Shown: piece by piece, positions 1 to 8,056 of the stretch
Position numbering within the stretch: the stretch's first letter is position 1
How the letters are laid out: each line of letters begins with the position of its first letter
Source: Myxococcota bacterium
GTDB taxonomy: Bacteria; Myxococcota_A; UBA796; UBA2385
Direction: 5' to 3'
Length of the DNA stretch: 47,656 nt
NCBI GenBank assembly: GCA_023150805.1
Contig: JAKLKF010000055.1
Coordinates: 1-47,656 of the forward strand
Translations under genes and position numbers: made by a program
Notes under the pieces: model-generated
Told to the model about the DNA's origin: nothing
The model's input: only the letters and a program-made list of their open reading frames with translations
Databases searched by the model: none

Positions 1-11
1 TCCCGGTCTTT

Positions 12-932
12 CTAGGCGGGCCCGACGGGTTCTGCGCTGTCATCACCCTCGCCCGCGAGCGCCGCCCGGTGCAAGGCGAAGGTGGTGACACAGTGGTCCA
101 TGAAGGCACGCACACGCCGGTTGGAGGCCAGCTCCGGCAAGGTCAGGACCCACAGCCCGCGGGCCTCTTCGGTGAGCCGGTGGCCCAGGGAGATCAGGGT
201 CGGGTCGCGATCACCGTCGACGCAGGCCAGGAAGTGAACGCCCACCCCGGCCCCGACCGCGCGTCGTATGACCCGCCAGGCGTCGGTGCGCAGGGCGACC
301 CTGGCCCCGGGTGCGGCCGTGGCCAGCCACCGGTCCAGCCAGGGGGTCGGGCTGCGCTCGTCGTTGCTGATCCACGGGAAGGCGGAGAGCGGCGCGTCCC
401 GGCCCACTCGCTCCACCAGGGACCGGGCGCCATACACCTGGAACTGCATCTGGCCCAGGCGCCGCCCCACCAGCCCGTCACCGGGGTCGTTGGAGAGGCG
501 GATGGCCACGTCGGCCTCGCGGCGCCGCAGGGACACCATCTCGTCGCCTACATGCACGGTGAGCGCCACCGCGGGGTGCCGCTCCACGAACGAGGCGAAG
601 ACATCGGTGAAACAGTCCCAGGCCAGCTCCAGGGTCGACACGCGCAGCCGCCCGCGCAGCTCGGCGTCCCGGCCGCGCAGCCGCCCCTCCACCGCCAGCA
701 CCTCGTCCTCCAGGCGCTCTGCGGCCTCCACCAGCTCTGCGCCGGCCGCGGTGGGCACCAGGCCATCGGGCGTGCGGTCGAACAGGCGGGTGCCCAGGCG
801 CTCCTCCGCGGCGGCCAGGCGGCGGGCCACGGTGGTGCGGGCCACGCCCAGCCGGATCCCCGCCTGCTGCAGGGTGCGGGCGCGGGCCAGGGTCAGGACC
901 AGATGCAGATCTTCCCAGCTCATGCCGTGCAT
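12..932 (-). CDS. LysR-family transcriptional regulator
   Basis: This is a 306-residue DNA-binding regulator, the usual length for the LysR family. The N-terminal winged helix-turn-helix covers about residues 1-65, with the family pattern VARRLAAAEERLGTRLF followed by a TAAG turn. The LysR substrate-binding domain follows from about residue 90 (RLRVSTLELAWD onward). I chose the ATG at 932; an ATG at 923 (MSWEDL) fits equally well, while the longer upstream extension is not typical of the family. The gene is divergent from the oxidoreductase starting at 998 with only about 65 bp between them. That is the classic layout for a LysR regulator that controls its neighbour and itself. The inducer cannot be read from the sequence. 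Family assignment is firm; the target is inferred from position. Confidence 0.93.
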   Translation of the reverse strand: MHGMSWEDLHLVLTLARARTLQQAGIRLGVARTTVARRLAAAEERLGTRLFDRTPDGLVPTAAGAELVEAAERLEDEVLAVEGRLRGRDAELRGRLRVSTLELAWDCFTDVFASFVERHPAVALTVHVGDEMVSLRRREADVAIRLSNDPGDGLVGRRLGQMQFQVYGARSLVERVGRDAPLSAFPWISNDERSPTPWLDRWLATAAPGARVALRTDAWRVIRRAVGAGVGVHFLACVDGDRDPTLISLGHRLTEEARGLWVLTLPELASNRRVRAFMDHCVTTFALHRAALAGEGDDSAEPVGPA

Positions 933-935
933 CTT

Positions 936-974
936 TGCACAACGCAGTCCCGAAAACGTGCAGCGACGGTGCAC
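936..974. promoter_or_regulatory. Candidate LysR operator in the divergent intergenic region
   Basis: The short gap between the two divergent genes holds three TGCAC/GTGCA half sites: TGCAC at 936-940, GTGCA at 958-962 and TGCAC at 970-974. The last two form a perfect inverted repeat with a 7-bp spacer. LysR proteins usually bind such dyads between divergent genes. No convincing -10/-35 pair is visible. This is a site suggested by symmetry and position only. Confidence 0.35.
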
Positions 975-997
975 GGGCGCACGGCTACACCCAAGCC

Positions 998-1990
998 ATG
1001 AACGCCATCGTCCAGACCGCCTACGGTGACCCCGCCCAGGTGCTGATCCCCGCCGACCTGCCCCTGCCCCCGCCCGGCCCCGGCCAGGCGCGGGTCCGGG
1101 TGGTCTCCACCACGGTGAACACGCCCGACTGGCTGTGCACGCGGGGCCAGCCCTACTTCCTGCGACCGATGTTCGGTCTGTTCACGCCCCGTGCCCCGGT
1201 GCGTGGCACCGACTTCGCGGGCGTGGTGGACGCGCTCGGCCCGGGGGTGACGGAGTGGGCGGTGGGAGACGAGGTGCTGGGTTCGACCGGGGGCTTCCCC
1301 TTTGCCCGGACCGCGCCGGGGACCTTCCGCACCCACACGCTGGCGCCGGTCGACCGGCTGGCGCGTAAGCCCGCGGACCTGGAGTGGGACCACGCCGCGG
1401 CCGCGGTGATGTCGGGGGTCGTGGCGCTGCAGGCCTTCCGGGACGTGGCGCCGGTCCAACCCGGCCACCGGGTGTTGATCGTCGGGGCCTCGGGGGCGAT
1501 TGGGACCTTCGCGGTGCCGCTGGCGAAGTCGCTGGGCGCCCAGGTGACCGCGGTGTGCTCGGGGGCCAACGCCGCGTGGGTGCGGGAGCTCGGCGCGGAC
1601 TCTGTCATCGATCACGGCACCACCGACTGGACCACCCTCGACGAGTCGTGGGACGTCATCCTGGACAACGTGATGGTCGCCTCCGTGGGCGCCGCGCGTC
1701 GGCGGCTCCGGCCGGGCGGCGTGCTGCTCCCCAACAGCGTCGGCCAGAGCCCCTGGTGGGGTCCGCTGCCCTGGCTGGCGGCGAGAGCGACCGCCGGGCA
1801 GGCCGTGCGCACGATCGAGCACCAGCCCACCCGGGCCCACCTGGACGCGGTGGTGCAGGCCCTGGTGCAGGGGCGCACCCGCTGCGTGATGGACGGTACC
1901 TGGCCGCTCTCGCAGGCGGGCGAGGCGGTGGCCCGCAAGGCCAGCCACCAGGGGCGGGGCAGCGTGGGGCTCCGCGTGGCGGAGGGGTAG
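998..1990 (+). CDS. Medium-chain dehydrogenase/reductase, NADPH:quinone-type oxidoreductase
   Basis: This 330-residue protein belongs to the zinc-independent quinone oxidoreductase branch of the MDR superfamily. It has the N-terminal GroES-like fold (residues about 25-130, with RGTDFAGVVDALG and a VGDEV loop) and a Rossmann domain starting with VLIVGASGAIGTFAVPLAKSLGA, where the GASGAIG turn binds NADPH. The ATG at 998 is chosen because MNAIVQTAYG is the usual family start. It lacks the structural zinc cysteines of true alcohol dehydrogenases. Such enzymes reduce quinones or alkenals. The divergent LysR gene suggests induction by an electrophile or quinone, which is inference. Confidence 0.9.
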   Translation: MNAIVQTAYGDPAQVLIPADLPLPPPGPGQARVRVVSTTVNTPDWLCTRGQPYFLRPMFGLFTPRAPVRGTDFAGVVDALGPGVTEWAVGDEVLGSTGGFPFARTAPGTFRTHTLAPVDRLARKPADLEWDHAAAAVMSGVVALQAFRDVAPVQPGHRVLIVGASGAIGTFAVPLAKSLGAQVTAVCSGANAAWVRELGADSVIDHGTTDWTTLDESWDVILDNVMVASVGAARRRLRPGGVLLPNSVGQSPWWGPLPWLAARATAGQAVRTIEHQPTRAHLDAVVQALVQGRTRCVMDGTWPLSQAGEAVARKASHQGRGSVGLRVAEG

Positions 1991-2027
1991 GTGGGCGTGG
2001 GGGTCGGGGCCGGTCCGCCCCTCCCTC

Positions 2028-5000
2028 TCACCCGCCCGCCTTCCACTCCACCCCGGCCATCACCTGCAAGGGCGCGGTCGGCCGCGCGCCGTAGGGCCGC
2101 CACGAGACGATCGCCTGCTCCCCCGCCAGGTTGGTCCCCGTCGCGTACAGCGACCAGCCCTTGTGCACCTGCACGGAGGCGGCGGCGTCCAGCAGCAGCA
2201 GCGCCGGCACGTCGGTCCCGGTGACGGGGTAGGTCCCCGCCTCGTCCAGCATCCCGCTGCGCCAGGCGGCGCCCAGGCCCAGGTCGAAGCGGTCGTGCAC
2301 CAGGGCGGCGCGGGCCCCGGCCTGGTGGGTGGGGCTGTAGGGCAGGCTGTCGCCCACGTCGACGTCGCCGAACTCGGGGAAGTCGGAGACGAAGGCGGTG
2401 CGGAACCGGCTGCGGGTCAGGCCGTAGCTGGCCTCCAGGGGCAGGCGCAGGCCGGCGGGCAGGGGGGCTTCGACGGCGGCGCTGGCCTCCAGGCCCCAGA
2501 CCCAGACCTTGCCGCCGGAGAAGGAGCGGCCCAGGTCGTCGTTGGAGCAGCCGCCGGACAGGGTGCAGTCGCCGGTCAGGTTGATGTAGTCGACCAGGAA
2601 GCCGACCAGCTCGGCGTGGGCGCCGGGGCGGGAGATGCGCGTGCCGGCCTCGTAGCTCCAGGCCAGCTCGGGCTGGACCTGCGCGTCCTCTCCGGGTGCC
2701 ACCGGCGAGAAGCCGCGGTGGGCGCCGGCGAACAGGTCGAGCGCGTCGAGCGGGCGCAGCAGGACGGCGCCGCCGGGCAGGAGCACGGCGCGGGTGACGG
2801 GATCGACCTGGGGCTCGCCCTCGGCCCGCAGGTGATCGGTGCTGGTGCCGCGGATGACCTCGACCCGGGCGCCGGGCAGCAGGTGGAGCATGCCCAGGCG
2901 CAGCTCCTCGTGCACGTGGGCGGCCAGGGCCTGGGCGGTCTCGGTGCTGTCGGTGGTGATGGTTGGTTCCACACCGGGATCGACGCCGGGGTCGACCAGG
3001 GCGTCGTCCTGGACCTGCCAGGCGGCCTCGTCGTGCAGGCGGTCGACCACGTCGCCGTGCAGGCGCAGGCCCAGCTCCAGCGTGCTGCCGACCCGGTCGC
3101 CCTGCCGGTCCCAGCGGGCCAGGGACTGCAGGCCGAAGGCGTGGTAGCGCCGGTCGTTGGTGCCCATCACCAGGGCCTGCTCGGCGGTGGTGGTGTCCTC
3201 CTCGCCGCGCAGGATGGCCAGGTACAGGGCCGCCGTGCCGCCGGTGGGGTCGGCCTGGATCAGGTCGTGCAGGTCGGTGCCGTCGGCGAAGCCGTTGAGC
3301 TTGAACCACCGGCGGGTCAGGTAGTGGTGGTAGGCCACGGTGCGGACCTGCAGGCCGCCCGCGGCCTTGGCGGTCCAGGCCAGCTCGGCCTGGCTGCGCT
3401 GGTAGCGCATCAAGCCCGGGCTGCTGGCCAGGTAGCGCTGGGTGGGGTCGGCCGCGAAGTCGGTGGCCGTCAGGCCCAGGTAGTCCTCGTGGCTGGTCTC
3501 GTCGGTGGCGCCGAGCTTCAGCTCCAGCTCCTGGCCCCAGCCCGGCCGAACGCGGCCCTTCAGCATGCCCTCGGTGTGATCGAAGCCGGTGGGCTCGCCG
3601 CCGGGCAGGTGCTTGAAGCCGGCGCTGCGCAGGTGCGAGACCTCGGCCAGCAGGCCCAGGTGCTCGCCGCTGGTGCCGCCCCAGGCGTGGGCCCGCGCGG
3701 TCCAGAAGCGGCCGGCCGCCACGTCGACCTCGCCGGCCGGGCCGTCGGGGATCGGGCGGGTCCGCAGGTTGACGGCGCCGCCGACGGTGTGCGGGCCGTG
3801 GCGCGTGGCGGCCGGGCCCTTGAAGACCTCGACGCCGACCATGCGGCCGGTCATCGGGAAGTAGTAGGCGGCGGGCGCGGCGTAGGGGGCGGGCGCCAGC
3901 AGGACGCCGTCCTCCAGCAGGGTGATCTTGGCCGAGCGCTCGGCGTTGGCGCCGCGGATGCCGATGTTGGGCCGCAGGCCGAAGCCGTCCTCGCTGCGGG
4001 TGGTGACCCCGGGGACCTGGGACAGCACCTGCTCGATGTTGTCGTACTCGAAGCGCTCCAGCACCTCCTCGGAGACGACGTGGGCCGAGCCGGCGACGCG
4101 GGGGTTGCCGTCTGGCGCGTAGACGATGACCTCCAGGCCGGCCTCCTCGGTCGGGGGAGGGGACTCCTCCTCCTGTGGCGCCTCCTCCTCGGCGGGCGCC
4201 TCCTGCGCGCGGGCGGGAAGGGCGGCCAGCAGGATGGCCGTGGGGGCCAGGAGGCGGCGCAGGTGGCCGAAGGCCAGGCGAAGGGGAGCGGCGACCTGGC
4301 GCAGCGGTCCCAACCAGGCGGAGAGCAGGTCGTGGTCGTGGTTGCGGATGGAGGGCGGCAGGCCGAAGCGGGTCGGAGGCGCCTGCGACAGCACCAGCGT
4401 GCCGAAGAGCCGGTCCCACAGGGCTAGCCAGGTTCCCAGGTTGGCATGGGCCAGGACGGGGTCCGCGGCGTGGTGGAGCTGGTGCTGCGCCGGAGAGAGC
4501 AACCAGCGTTCGATCGGGGCGGGGAAGCGGATGAAGGCGTGGCTGTGGCGCAGGTTGCCGCTCACCAGGTTCAGGGCCAGGCTGATGGCGGGGACCCCGG
4601 CCAGCTCCAGGGGGCTGGCCTGCACGCGGAAGAGCCAGAAGCACAGCGCGGTCACCAGGCCGGTGACCAGGGCGCCGCGGAGCTGGTAGAGCAGCGACTC
4701 CACCGGGTGGATGCGGTGGAAGGTCAGCGGGGTGAGCACCTCGGCGCTGTGGTGGACCTGGTGGAAGGCCCACAGGACAGGCAGGCGATGGCAGGCGAGG
4801 TGCAGCAGGAAGCGGCTGGCGTCCCAGGCCAGGAACAGGGCCAAGGAGGTGGCCAGGGTGGCCACCCAGCTCGGGGCCTGCAGGTCGGGGCGGCCCAGGT
4901 GCCCGTCCAGCACGCGCACGCCGTGGCTGGCCAGGAGCCAGGCCCCACCTGCGCCCACCCCCCAGGGCAGCAGGCCCAGGAGCTGGCGGCCGAGCAGGAG

Positions 5001-5183
5001 CTGCACGTCCAGGGCCGTGGAGGGGTGGGTCAGGACCTGCCGCGCGCCGGCCAGGGTCCAGCCGGGTCGGCGCCAGGCCCACCACCCGAGCGCGATGGCG
5101 CCCGAGGCCAGCAGCGCCGGCCACCAGGTCCGGCTGAGCGGTTCGAGGAAGGGCGCAAGCAGGGCATCGACCAGCGTGTCCAT
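2028..5183 (-). CDS. Fusion of sterol desaturase-like membrane hydroxylase and TonB-dependent receptor
   Basis: One uninterrupted frame encodes 1051 residues with two normally separate proteins. Residues 1-300 are a membrane-bound fatty acid hydroxylase/sterol desaturase: several hydrophobic spans and the di-iron histidine motifs HLACH (128-132), HQVHH (141-145), HRIHP (156-160) and HQLHH (234-238). After a basic stretch, residues about 309-326 look like an internal signal peptide (RRLLAPTAILLAALPARA, then QE). A TonB-box-like EVIVYA (351-356), a plug domain (about 365-480, with NIGIRGANAERS and EVFKGPAATRHG) and a 22-strand-type barrel to the end follow. The C terminus is WKAGG rather than the usual final aromatic residue. 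No stop, ATG, GTG or TTG start is visible between the halves. The ATG at 5183 follows the imelysin stop by one base, so translation is coupled. TonB receptors next to imelysin and DUF4856 proteins are iron-uptake associated in other bacteria. A natural fusion cleaved by signal peptidase is likely, but a lost stop codon or assembly error is possible. Confidence 0.88.
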   Translation of the reverse strand: MDTLVDALLAPFLEPLSRTWWPALLASGAIALGWWAWRRPGWTLAGARQVLTHPSTALDVQLLLGRQLLGLLPWGVGAGGAWLLASHGVRVLDGHLGRPDLQAPSWVATLATSLALFLAWDASRFLLHLACHRLPVLWAFHQVHHSAEVLTPLTFHRIHPVESLLYQLRGALVTGLVTALCFWLFRVQASPLELAGVPAISLALNLVSGNLRHSHAFIRFPAPIERWLLSPAQHQLHHAADPVLAHANLGTWLALWDRLFGTLVLSQAPPTRFGLPPSIRNHDHDLLSAWLGPLRQVAAPLRLAFGHLRRLLAPTAILLAALPARAQEAPAEEEAPQEEESPPPTEEAGLEVIVYAPDGNPRVAGSAHVVSEEVLERFEYDNIEQVLSQVPGVTTRSEDGFGLRPNIGIRGANAERSAKITLLEDGVLLAPAPYAAPAAYYFPMTGRMVGVEVFKGPAATRHGPHTVGGAVNLRTRPIPDGPAGEVDVAAGRFWTARAHAWGGTSGEHLGLLAEVSHLRSAGFKHLPGGEPTGFDHTEGMLKGRVRPGWGQELELKLGATDETSHEDYLGLTATDFAADPTQRYLASSPGLMRYQRSQAELAWTAKAAGGLQVRTVAYHHYLTRRWFKLNGFADGTDLHDLIQADPTGGTAALYLAILRGEEDTTTAEQALVMGTNDRRYHAFGLQSLARWDRQGDRVGSTLELGLRLHGDVVDRLHDEAAWQVQDDALVDPGVDPGVEPTITTDSTETAQALAAHVHEELRLGMLHLLPGARVEVIRGTSTDHLRAEGEPQVDPVTRAVLLPGGAVLLRPLDALDLFAGAHRGFSPVAPGEDAQVQPELAWSYEAGTRISRPGAHAELVGFLVDYINLTGDCTLSGGCSNDDLGRSFSGGKVWVWGLEASAAVEAPLPAGLRLPLEASYGLTRSRFRTAFVSDFPEFGDVDVGDSLPYSPTHQAGARAALVHDRFDLGLGAAWRSGMLDEAGTYPVTGTDVPALLLLDAAASVQVHKGWSLYATGTNLAGEQAIVSWRPYGARPTAPLQVMAGVEWKAGG

Positions 5184-5184
5184 G

Positions 5185-6420
5185 TCAGTCGTTGTCGCCC
5201 GATGCTTCGTCCGGGATCTGCAGGTTCAGGATGGTGGCCAGGTCGCCCTTGAGGACGTCGGTGACCGCCTTGACCGCGTCGTGCAGGGCCTGGACCTGGG
5301 CGGGGTCCTCGGTGACGAGCTGATCCAGGGGGGCGCTGATGCCCCGGGCGACGAGCAGGGCGGCGTCGGTGTCGGCGAGCACCTGGTCGCTGAGGTCCTG
5401 GTGGCCCAGGTCGATGAGCAGGTCGTCCCAGCCCGTGCCCTCGCCGCCAGTGAACAGGGCCCGGAAGCCCTCCAGGTTGGCGACGATGCTGGCCGCGCCC
5501 GTGCCGCTGGCCAACCCCTCGACGTCGTCGGGGCAGCTCTCGGCGCCGCAGTCCTCGCTGCCCAGGGGCCAGGCCAGCTTGCGGTCCTTGGTCATCGTCT
5601 CCAGGTAGAACAGGGCGTCGTAGACCGCGTTGAGCGCCTGCTGCTCGTCCTCGAAGGGGCTGCCGGCTTCGGCCAGCGCCTGGCCGAAGTCGCCCTGCCA
5701 GCGGGCCAGCAGCACCCCGCCCTGGCGCGTGACCTCGGCGGCCAGGACCCGCGAGAAGGCGGCCCGGTTGGCGGCGACCCCGTCCTCGCCCAGCGCGTCC
5801 CAGGCCCCGTCGCTGTTGGGGGTGGACTGGCTGGGGCAGGCGTTGTCGGCGTCGGCCCACAGCAGGTGCTCGATCGCGTCCAGCCCGTAGCTGTTGACCA
5901 GGTTGCCGGTGAAGAAGTCGGCGTCGTCCCAGTTCCCCTCGGCCGTCTCCTGGTCCACCCGGCAGCCGTTGACGGTGGGCCAGGAGTAGATCTCGTCGCG
6001 CAGGTCCTCCCCGCCGACCGCGGTCAGCGAGGAGGCCGCGGGGCCGATCTGCATCACCTCCAGCCGCTGCCAGGAGGTCATCGCCGCCGTCCAGGCCGCC
6101 TGGGCCTCGGCGCGCCCGCCGTCGGCGCCGTCCCAGGTGGCCAGCGCCGCCTCCAGCGCCCCCGCCTGGACCAGGAAGTCGGCCAGCGCGGGCTCCACGA
6201 CCTCGGGCCCCACGTCGGCCAGCAGGTCGGCGACCTGGGCGCTGGTGATGGCGCCGACGTCGTCCTGGCCATCGGTGCAGGCCACCGGGCGCAGGGCGAC
6301 CAGGCCGGCCAGGCCCGCCAGGGCCAGCCACGAGGCCGCCATGCGGCCGGAGCTACCAGCCGCCATGCGGCCGGAGCTACCAGCCGCCATGCGGCCGGAG
6401 CTACCAGCCGCCGGTGCCAT
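5185..6420 (-). CDS. Imelysin family periplasmic iron-associated protein
   Basis: This 411-residue secreted protein carries the imelysin signature: an all-helical domain with YSWPTVNGCRVDQE and the family hallmark GLDAIEHLLWA, equivalent to the GLPALEYLLF-type motif of imelysins. Members sit in the periplasm or outer membrane and are iron-regulated; a direct enzymatic role is not established. The ATG at 6420 is preceded by a strong GGGAGGGG Shine-Dalgarno, so I chose it although three more in-frame ATGs follow at 6390, 6366 and 6342. The hydrophobic segment (WLALAGLAGLVALRPVAC) could be a signal peptide with a weak lipobox ending at Cys. The first 27 residues consist of an eight-residue unit repeated three times, made by the DNA repeat described separately. 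The start overlaps the DUF4856 stop by 20 bases. Confidence 0.88.
   Translation of the reverse strand: MAPAAGSSGRMAAGSSGRMAAGSSGRMAASWLALAGLAGLVALRPVACTDGQDDVGAITSAQVADLLADVGPEVVEPALADFLVQAGALEAALATWDGADGGRAEAQAAWTAAMTSWQRLEVMQIGPAASSLTAVGGEDLRDEIYSWPTVNGCRVDQETAEGNWDDADFFTGNLVNSYGLDAIEHLLWADADNACPSQSTPNSDGAWDALGEDGVAANRAAFSRVLAAEVTRQGGVLLARWQGDFGQALAEAGSPFEDEQQALNAVYDALFYLETMTKDRKLAWPLGSEDCGAESCPDDVEGLASGTGAASIVANLEGFRALFTGGEGTGWDDLLIDLGHQDLSDQVLADTDAALLVARGISAPLDQLVTEDPAQVQALHDAVKAVTDVLKGDLATILNLQIPDEASGDND
6335..6412. repeat. 24-bp tandem repeat (three copies plus 6 bp) across a stop/start junction
   Basis: The unit GCCGCCATGCGGCCGGAGCTACCA (quoted in parts: GCCGCCATGCGG then CCGGAGCTACCA) occurs at 6335-6358, 6359-6382 and 6383-6406, followed by GCCGCC. 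The copies are identical. On the minus strand each unit holds TGGTAG, and the first one read supplies the stop codon of the DUF4856 gene. Each unit also holds an ATG in the imelysin frame. The repeat therefore multiplies start codons and adds eight residues per copy to the imelysin N terminus. Confidence 0.95.
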
Positions 6421-7945
6421 CGTCCCCTCCCAGGTTCTCGGTGGCGAAGCCGTAGGCCTCGGCCAGCAGGGCGCGCGCGTCGCGCAGGTCCTGGGCGTAG
6501 GCCTCAGCAGCGGGGCCGCCCTCCAGCACCGGGGCCGTCCCGAGCAGGTCGTGCAGGGTGGCGAAGTCGGCGTCGGACAGGGGCGAGAGGCGGTTGAACT
6601 GCAGGGAGAGGGCGAAGCCCTTGCCCTCCGACCAGTGCTTGGCGTGGTCCGCGAAGCTGTAGTCCTCGGTGCCCATCGCGCTCATGTCCTGGAGCACCTC
6701 GTTGACGTAGTGGATCACGCTGGCGGCGATGGCGGCCTCCCAGGCCGACAGGGCCAGGTCGCGGTGGCCCTTCAAGGTGGCGAGCTGGTCGGCGGTCAGG
6801 CCCTGGCCCGCCGTCTCCGCCAGCAGCGCGCGGCCGTCGTGGAAGCCCTGCCAGGCGTCGCCCGAGAAGTCGGTGGGGGAGAGCGCGTCCGCGCCGACGT
6901 CGCGCTTGGCGGCGTTGGTGCTGTGGCCCCAGCAGACCTCGGTCAGCAGGTCGACCTGGCCGTCGCCGTCCACGTCCATGTTGCCCAGGTCGGCCGTGTC
7001 GGCGTCGCTCCAGCTCCCCCAGGTGCGCGCGGCGCCGAAGTAGCCGAAGCCCTCGTCCCAGGCGTGCTCCAGGGCGGTGAAGGGCTCACCCTCCTCGGCG
7101 GCGCTGTGGTCCGACAGCAGGCCCTTGCCCTCGATGTCGTCGTCCAGGTAGTCGTCGGCCCCCTGGCTGAAGGCGACAGCACCCCGCAGGAACTTCTCCA
7201 GGAGCTGCTGCAGGTCCTGGCCCTCGGCCGTCAGGTAGACCGCGGTCAGCGGGGCGCCGGTGGGGTCCAGCGGGATGTCCCCCGCGGCGCGGTCGACGGC
7301 CTGCTGGTCGATGACCTCGATCCAGTGGCGCACCAGGCTCTCGGGGGTGGTGACCCCGTCGGCGTCCCAGCCCACGAAGTCCGTCGTCCAGTCCTCGTGC
7401 TGGCCGGTGGCGTCGTTGCCCGCCAGCTTCTCGACCAGGTTCTTGCCGGAGGAGACGTCGTCGTAGACCTGCTGGACCGCCGGCGAGGTGGTCGACTTCA
7501 GGATCCCGACGCCGCCCGAGGTGCTGCTGTCGAACTCGAAGTAGAAGAGCAGCTCGTCCTGCACGTCGCCGGCCGCGGGGAACAGGCTGCCGTCGTCGAT
7601 GCGGCCGGTGACCCCGCCCAGGTGGCTCTTCATGTCGTCGATGAGCAGGTGGCGGAAGACCTGGCCGCTGTAGGACACCGAGCTGCCGTCCTGGAAGGCG
7701 CTGTCGAAGTCGTAGAGGTCGGTCCCGCCCGAGCCGCCGCCGTCGCCGTCGCCGCCGTCGCCGGTGCCGCCGTCGCTGGAGCCGCCATCCGTGGCGCCGC
7801 CGTCGGGGGAGTCGTCGCCGGTGTCGTCGCCGGTGTCGTCGCCGGTGTCGTCGGCCTTGTCGCCGCAGGCGAGCAGCAGGCTGCCGGTGGGGGTGATCAG
7901 CAGGCCCAGCGCGAGGGCCAGGAGGGTGCGGGGTGTCTCGGTCAC
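6401..7945 (-). CDS. DUF4856 domain lipoprotein
   Basis: This 514-residue protein is exported: TPRTLLALALGLLITPTGSLLLAC ends in a lipobox (LLAC), and a linker of repeated DDTG and DGG units follows. The body matches DUF4856, including YDFDSAFQDG near its start and the late motif HWSEGKGFALSLQFN. DUF4856 proteins are found beside imelysins and TonB receptors, and are thought to belong to iron-responsive outer-membrane clusters; their chemistry is unknown. The GTG at 7945 is chosen because GGAG lies six bases upstream and the signal peptide begins right after it. A TTG further upstream at 8005 would translate the regulatory site and is rejected. First gene of the operon, behind a Fur-box-like site. 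Confidence 0.85.
   Translation of the reverse strand: MTETPRTLLALALGLLITPTGSLLLACGDKADDTGDDTGDDTGDDSPDGGATDGGSSDGGTGDGGDGDGGGSGGTDLYDFDSAFQDGSSVSYSGQVFRHLLIDDMKSHLGGVTGRIDDGSLFPAAGDVQDELLFYFEFDSSTSGGVGILKSTTSPAVQQVYDDVSSGKNLVEKLAGNDATGQHEDWTTDFVGWDADGVTTPESLVRHWIEVIDQQAVDRAAGDIPLDPTGAPLTAVYLTAEGQDLQQLLEKFLRGAVAFSQGADDYLDDDIEGKGLLSDHSAAEEGEPFTALEHAWDEGFGYFGAARTWGSWSDADTADLGNMDVDGDGQVDLLTEVCWGHSTNAAKRDVGADALSPTDFSGDAWQGFHDGRALLAETAGQGLTADQLATLKGHRDLALSAWEAAIAASVIHYVNEVLQDMSAMGTEDYSFADHAKHWSEGKGFALSLQFNRLSPLSDADFATLHDLLGTAPVLEGGPAAEAYAQDLRDARALLAEAYGFATENLGGDDGTGGW
7811..7853. repeat. 12-bp tandem repeat encoding the GDDT linker of the DUF4856 lipoprotein
   Basis: GTCGTCGCCGGT is repeated three times at 7811-7846 with a partial fourth copy. 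On the minus strand it encodes GDDT repeats just after the lipidated cysteine. Similar acidic or Gly-rich spacers follow the lipobox in several lipoproteins of this window and probably lift the folded domain off the membrane. Confidence 0.8.
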
Positions 7946-7984
7946 GGTGCGCTCCGGGGGAGGTGCCCACCGTATAGCGACTTT

Positions 7985-8003
7985 GACTTTGACTATCAAT
8001 ATC
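7985..8003 (-). promoter_or_regulatory. Fur-box-like operator upstream of the iron operon
   Basis: Read on the minus strand the site is GATATTGATAGTCAAAGTC, which matches the classical 19-bp Fur consensus GATAATGATAATCATTATC at 14 of 19 positions. It lies about 40 bp upstream of the GTG start at 7945 and is the one clearly AT-rich stretch in several kilobases of GC-rich DNA. The downstream genes are of iron-responsive families, so iron repression by Fur is a reasonable inference. The match was counted by eye. Confidence 0.6.
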
Positions 8004-8016
8004 AAACCGCGACAAT

Positions 8017-8045
8017 CTGCCGCCCCCTGGTGGCGGGGGCCGCAG
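8017..8045 (-). terminator. Hairpin after the B12 operon
   Basis: CTGC-C-GCCCCC pairs with GGGGGC-C-GCAG around the 7-base loop TGGTGGC, giving a 10-bp stem with one C/C mismatch. It lies 12 bases past the stop of the last B12-operon gene and before the Fur-box-like site of the next operon. There is no U tract, so it is a candidate terminator rather than a canonical one. Confidence 0.4.
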
Positions 8046-8056
8046 ATCCCCGCCTG

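Noticed and set aside
1991..2027. G-rich stretch between convergent genes as a terminator
   Set aside because: Only a poor GGGG/CCCC pairing is possible and no T tract follows, so I did not list it.
7946..8005. Longer DUF4856 product starting at the TTG at 8005
   Set aside because: It would translate the AT-rich Fur-box-like site and lies ahead of a good Shine-Dalgarno and signal peptide at the GTG at 7945.
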